Below are positions 59,288 to 64,000 of a stretch of 64,000 nt of DNA, piece by piece. How positions within the stretch are numbered: the stretch's first letter is position 1; every line of letters begins with the position of its first letter. The translations under genes and the position numbers were made by a program. The stretch comes from Typhlomys cinereus (Eukaryota; Chordata; Mammalia; Rodentia; Platacanthomyidae), in assembly GCA_023101885.1 (NCBI GenBank), contig JALPQD010000206.1, forward strand, positions 2,824,954 to 2,888,953, written 5' to 3'. Under the pieces are notes generated by a model, which worked only from the letters and a program-made list of their open reading frames with translations, was not told the DNA's origin and did no database searches.

Positions 59288-60740
59288 AAGATTTTTGGGA
59301 GGAAGCTTTAATCTTAGCACTGTAGATTTCCCCAGAAAATGTCTGGGAGCCACAGATCCAGATAGAAGTGCTTTTCCTGGCCCATAAGGGGGAAGTCCAG
59401 GAAAGCCATATGCTTTTGGCCCGCTTTGTTCCCATCCTCCTTGGCATCGTAGGATCCTCCACTGAGGAAGTGATTAGTTGCTACAATGTAATTTGTGGAG
59501 AGAACCCAAAATTAGTCCTTTGTTTTTCCTCCAGATCTGGATCCCTCCCCTTCCTGGTTGAGGACTCTGCAGAGGGCTCTCAGTTCTGGGGGGGGGCATT
59601 CCACCCCCTGCCGACATCCCCTTCCCTCTTCTTCTTCCTGTAGCTCTTGACTCCTCCTCTTTCTTGGCTATATTTTCTACTTCAGATGATACTGGTCTCC
59701 CAATAGGTGTCTTAAAAACTCTCCTAGAGACTAGAGGACTCAAGATTAAGACTGCTTGCCTGGAATAATTTTGGAATGAGGCTATATGGTTTTAGCACCT
59801 TGGATCCCCCCAGAGAAAATGTGGGAATAGACTATGGATGAGGATGCTTTTCCTTGCTAGATGTTTTTCATAATTAAGCTAAGCTGCCAGACTTAACTAA
59901 CATGAGGTCTTGCTTTAAATACAGTTTTCTTAAATGTTAATCCACCTTTGATAAGGATTTCAAGGGTAATTTTAAGACGGTTGCTGGTAAATTGTACAGT
60001 TGCCAGTAAAATGTTGTTCATGTGCTTGTATGTTTATATGTTTTGTGTTTACATGTTGTGTGTCTTGTGTCTGTGGCCACTTCAAATTTTTTTCATTTCT
60101 ATTGCATGCAAATATTAAAATTTTGGCATGCCATTTTTAAATACATGTATGCATACTTAAATATAAGAACAAATAATTTTGGCAGTATCTAAGGCCTTAA
60201 CTACTTATGTTTTTGTAAGTTTTCTTTCATACAAATTTTCTTACAGGTTTTTTCATATATTCCTGAAATAACAAAGTTTGCTTTCCAGGCCCTCAGGTCA
60301 TCCATTCAGGCTCAGATGATCCACTCAGGCCTCGAATATTCCTAAGATAACCAAAGGCCTGTTGTAAGCCTGGCTGTCCTCTAATAAAGCTATGACTTAC
60401 TAACTTACAATTGTTAGGTTCTGATTTATGTCTCCCCAGCTCCTCTGGATCATTTCTCCACCTACCCTGCCTACAGCCTCTCCACCTGTCTGGCCTACAG
60501 CCGCTCTGCCTGCTCCTTCCTTGACAAAACCTCCTTTTCTCTTCCACTGCTTGAGTTCCCCTTTGGGACTGTGATTCCTTCTCTGCGATGGTCTCATGAC
60601 TGGAAGTCAATGACAGGTAAGGCTCCACAAGAGTGTGGTGATCAGCCTAAGACAGGCACAGTCACCTATATTCCACCCAGCTGAAGAGGCTTGGGGTTGC
60701 CCCAGCTATCATGGTCCTCAATGAACAAATTTTATAAATA
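59288..60740 (+). other. Internal region of compact ERV, no intact gene
   Basis: Between the gag-like start and the 3' LTR no RT, integrase or env motif was recognised. About 60430-60600 is proline/serine-rich in the plus frame. A purine-rich tract (AAAAGGGTGAAAA, about 60740-60752) precedes the 3' LTR and would be the polypurine tract. Confidence 0.55.
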
Positions 60741-60752
60741 AAAGGGTGAAAA

Positions 60753-61191
60753 TGTGGCACTATCAATTCAGGGAGTCCCTAGCCCGGGCTCCCAAATCCA
60801 GGAGGTCTGGCTACAGACAAGCATGAATAAGGAACCATACAGGCAGAGGAATGGACAACTAATGGGCAGAGGGAAGGAAGAATGAACAATCAATGGGAAG
60901 TGGCCATCTAACCTGGACATCCAGTAAACAGCTAAATGATTGGTGGCTGCTCTCCCCTTCCCCTGAGTAGAGAGGCAGCCACATGTGATTGGACCCCAAC
61001 CCTATATAAGCCCAAACACTTCCTTAGTGAAGTTGAGTCTGCGGCCAACTCATCGTCTGCGTGCTGCTTCTCGCCTGACTCCCGGGGTCTGGGTGGTGAC
61101 CCCATTGCTGGCTCACCCATTCACCTTGAGCCCACAAGGCCCCTCTGTTTCCCCTCTTCCCCTGGCTGGCCCTGCAGGGGATTCGACAACA
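60753..61191 (+). mobile_element. 3' LTR of the compact ERV
   Basis: 439 bp, starting TGTGGCACTATC and ending TTCGACAACA, with the same CCCTATATAAGCCC promoter core as the 5' LTR. Confidence 0.92.
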
Positions 61192-61329
61192 GTTCTGGTC
61201 TTTGTTAACATTAGCCAATTCCTGTCATCCAAATTCTTACTGTGCATTGTGAAATGAAGCAGATTTTGAGCTTCCCCTTCCCATCTGTTCTTCTCTCTCT
61301 TCTTCCTTCAATCATTTTTATGTGCTCAT

Positions 61330-62520
61330 TTTAAAATATAACTTTGAGGACACACCTCACACACACATGCCATCCAGAATTAACACTCATGTAGTGTGGA
61401 ACCTCTTGAGATCTTCTTTCTTTCATGATAAAATGTTCATATGGCAATCTTTGTGTAGGTCTTGTAGATGTTCAGTTAACTAAAGTAAGTTCATGTATAC
61501 AAAAGACTGCACTTTTGTTCCCTTACAATCCTTCATCACTCCTGCCAACCTCCCTCCTATTTTCAAATCTTTCACTTGTGTAGCCCACATCTGGCTTTGA
61601 TAGCACATGCCTGACATGCTTTATAATTCAGCAAATTTCATAATGGAAAAACCATTTAAGTAAAGCATACTGATTTTCTTCTCAAATCAGCATTAATCCT
61701 CCTCATCCATCTCCCAGAGAGGTATAGAACTTCTTGAGATCTTTCTACTTTCATTGTGAGATATTGAGACATATCTCATTCAATTCTTGCATAAGTATAC
61801 ATATCTGTTATGAAATCTTATAAATCATAACTCTGCACATCCAGGAAATAATGTATGGCTCAACACTGTCATATTTTAGGAACTTACAATCTTATTGTCC
61901 CTCCTTGCATGATTCTCTTGGAGTCTTGTGTTAGGGGTGTGTGAAGTATACACATACTGTTTAATAACAAGCGGTACAAAATGATTCTGCTTTATGAGGA
62001 GTTGTGCTTTTAACTATTAAACTCCTTTTACTGTAGAATGAGGCTTCTAGTTTGTGCTCAATGGTATCCCTACTTACATATGAACAAAAGGGATCTAGTA
62101 ATAAGAGGTGAAATAACAGAAAATCATTATATTCATGTATAAAGCTTCAACAAATATAAATAACTAAAAATTCTCAAACACTCAAAAATAGCTTTCAATC
62201 AATGTTTTGACAACTTAATGCATGCTTGTAGTGCATTGTCATCTTCTCTAGTCACCCTATCATTTTTAGTATACTTCTCCACCTTCTTACAATTTCCATT
62301 CCCATACTCATGTTCTTGGGTTTTTACCTTGAATTTCACTAAATTTTTATCTTCTTTCAAGGCTTTACACATGTATTCATGTTATTTTCACCCTTTATTA
62401 CCTAGTCCCAATCTCCTGCTTTCTCCCATTACAAAATTTCTTCTTCCCCTACCAGTCTCCCTTCCACAATACTGTCCTTTTGAGTGTGTGGCTAGCTAAG
62501 TCCCTTCTGGGTCACTGTTA
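61330..62520 (-). repeat. Ancient L1 3' UTR-like sequence, minus, in pieces
   Basis: Pieces such as 'gttcccttacaatccttcatc', 'aggaacttacaatcttattgtccctcc' and 62340-62500 (CCTAGTCCCAATCTCCTGC; 'ccctaccagtctccctt') resemble reversed old L1 3' UTR. No gene seen. Confidence 0.45.
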
Positions 62521-63209
62521 ATGACATATATTTGGGCACTTTTGGACAAGATACACATAGACATATCATCACAGAGAGTTGCTTCCTTTCTCCACAATTC
62601 AATATTTACTTTTATCAGTCACTAAGAGAGATATGGTGCCTCTTGAAGCTTTTACCCTTTCTACATTATATAATGAAAAGGAAATCAACTAATATTAGAA
62701 AGCTTTGTCTGTAAGACCACGGATTTGGAACTATCCACTGGAGTTTCGTGTGTTAGTCAGTGGATTGACTCCTAAAAATAGTGATGTTTCTGTCTTTTTG
62801 AGAATGAAATTAAAAATGCATGCTTCCTGCTTTTGAGTCATTGCTTCTTATGCCAGCAAACAAAAACATAAAAATGAAAACATGAATCTATCTAACTCTT
62901 GGTGAATTTCTTTCCAAAATATATGTGACAAAAAAAAAAACCAAAATATATGTGACATATGGTTAATAGAAAATTGTCTTTGGGAAAAACAGAAAGGAAT
63001 ATTTATTTAATAAAGCACAAAGTACCAAAAAAGAATTTGTTCTCAGAAGAGAAAGCTATGCAGATTAACATGGGCACCAAACATCCTAATTTAGTTCCCC
63101 TTTATTAGAGAGGAAGCTTGGAGAGGCCATTCAACTAGATGATTTGGCTCACTTTTAAATTTGAATTAAACCTAGATACTGTCTCTTGCTTTGTAAATTG
63201 AGAAGTTTA
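62521..63209. other. No gene recognised
   Basis: Intergenic DNA. A short duplicated unit, CCAAAATATATGTGACA, occurs twice around an A run at about 62914-62958. Confidence 0.4.
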
Positions 63210-63225
63210 TTCATTCATTCATTCA

Positions 63226-63253
<28 letters not shown>
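63210..63253. repeat. (TTCA)n and (GT)n microsatellites
   Basis: TTCA units (63210-63225) run directly into GT units (63226-63253). Confidence 0.9.
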
Positions 63254-63254
<1 letters not shown>

Positions 63255-63256
<2 letters not shown>

Positions 63257-63537
63257 ACATTATATATGTGCCACATTGAGCATGTGGCAATCAGAAGACC
63301 ATCTCAGGTGACAGCTCTCATCTTCTGCCTTGTGTGAGGAAGGATCTATATCAGTTAACACTGTGTATGGCCTAGTGCCTCCTGAAGTTTTCAGTATTCT
63401 CCTTCCATCTCTCTGTAGGAGTGCAGTGATTGGCACATGGTCTATTTTATCGTCCATTACACGTGTTAGGGGTCAGAACTCAGTTCATCAGGCTTGTATA
63501 CCAAGTGGTTCATCCACCATGCCATTTCTCTAGTCTT
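63255..63537 (-). repeat. Old SINE-like repeat, reverse
   Basis: GTCAGAACTCAGTTCATCAGGC and the end 'ccatttctctagtc' match the reverse pattern of an old tRNA-derived rodent SINE; it adjoins the GT run, as at 56044. Confidence 0.5.
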
Positions 63538-63639
63538 AGGAAAATTCAAAAGGTGCATCTGTATCCACATATGATCTTTAATATAATGGATTCATTGGAT
63601 TTGAATCATGAAAAATGCGCACAAGGAAGACCACAAGAA

Positions 63640-63775
63640 TAGTGCTGATGGAAATCCACATAGTGACATATCTCAGTGGGAAGTTTGCTTGCCAGTCAAA
63701 AAGACTGGCATGCCTCCATCCTATGACAGAAATGGGCACTGGGCCAAATAGAGGATAACAGTTCAGGATAATCCA
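63640..63775 (+). repeat. Old SINE fragment
   Basis: 'gacatatctcagtgggaagtttgcttgccag' resembles a degraded tRNA-derived SINE head. Confidence 0.4.
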
Positions 63776-63899
63776 TAATTTTTTAACTATAAATGACAGG
63801 AACCAAAAATGTTGAGCCTCAGATGTTACACTTTACCAGGGGAATCCAAGTCCTAAGAGAGAAATGATGTAAACATAACTGCTGTCCATCTTCAGTTAT

Positions 63900-63947
63900 C
63901 ATGATTACACTAATTGCTAATTACATGATTACACTAATTGCTAATTA
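63900..63947. repeat. Perfect 24-bp tandem duplication
   Basis: The unit beginning CATGATTACACTAATTGC occurs twice in a row without mismatch, indicating a recent duplication. Confidence 0.95.
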
Positions 63948-64000
63948 TTTTTTATATCTTAGTAGTAAAGGTAATCTCTAAAGTCTATGAAAGTGGAAAT

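Larger units (their letters stand above)
58104..61191 (+). mobile_element. Compact two-LTR ERV with 6-bp TSD
   Basis: A 3.1-kb provirus with two LTRs (58104-58560, 60753-61191) that are roughly 94-95% identical by eye. It is flanked by the perfect duplication GTTCTG at 58098-58103 and 61192-61197. The internal part is only about 2.2 kb and has no recognisable pol or env; it has a gag-like start at 59198. It is therefore a defective or non-autonomous element. A 6-bp duplication is more usual for class II (betaretrovirus-like) ERVs, while the gag-leader layout recalls class I, so the class is open. Confidence 0.92.

Noticed and set aside
1..64000. CRISPR array, operons, bacterial promoters or phage
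   Set aside because: Composition, LINE/SINE/ERV content and OR genes show a mammalian nuclear genome; no regularly spaced repeats seen.

Overview
This is a gene-poor, repeat-rich piece of a mammalian nuclear genome. It most likely comes from a rodent: it carries many tRNA-derived SINEs with a B2-type head (GGGCTGGAGAGGTGGCTCAG) and a (CA)n tail, plus rodent-style L1 elements with a G-rich 3' UTR. I saw no B1/Alu-type SINE, so a rodent outside the mouse/rat group (for example a dipodoid) is possible; that is inference. There are no bacterial features.

Layout. Positions 1-10954 are an endogenous retrovirus (ERV) complex. Two diverged copies of one ERV family lie head to head: a left copy on the minus strand (1 to about 3450) and a right copy on the plus strand (about 5185-10954, ending in a 3' LTR). 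Between them, on the minus strand, are an LTR, a tRNA-Pro-like primer-binding site, a leader and a gag start. Both ERV copies contain decayed nucleocapsid and protease remnants followed, at the same place, by a piece of spliced RTN4 (reticulon-4, isoform B type) cDNA. Positions 10955-15382 hold old SINE/L1 debris and a 3' L1 fragment. Five olfactory receptor (OR) loci are scattered through the rest: 15422-16343 (+, pseudogene), 25433-26022 (-, pseudogene cut by L1), 40332-41741 (-, split by a young L1), 48131-49147 (-, the only long open OR frame, but its usual ATG reads ATA) and 57086-57984 (-, pseudogene). They resemble family 7-type receptors and look like the remains of one OR cluster. A nearly full-length but broken L1 with target-site duplications occupies 30949-37122. 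A UPF3A retrocopy lies at 51479-52528. A compact two-LTR ERV with a perfect 6-bp target-site duplication lies at 58104-61191.

How the parts relate. Apart from the OR at 48131-49147, nothing appears able to make a full-length protein. The window is an OR cluster eroded by mutation and colonised by L1, SINE and ERV insertions. The most unusual item is the host-derived RTN4 segment inside two copies of one ERV, which could be host-gene capture by a retrovirus or a retrocopy later duplicated with the ERV. All identities are by-eye judgements from sequence and remembered protein families; no database search was run.
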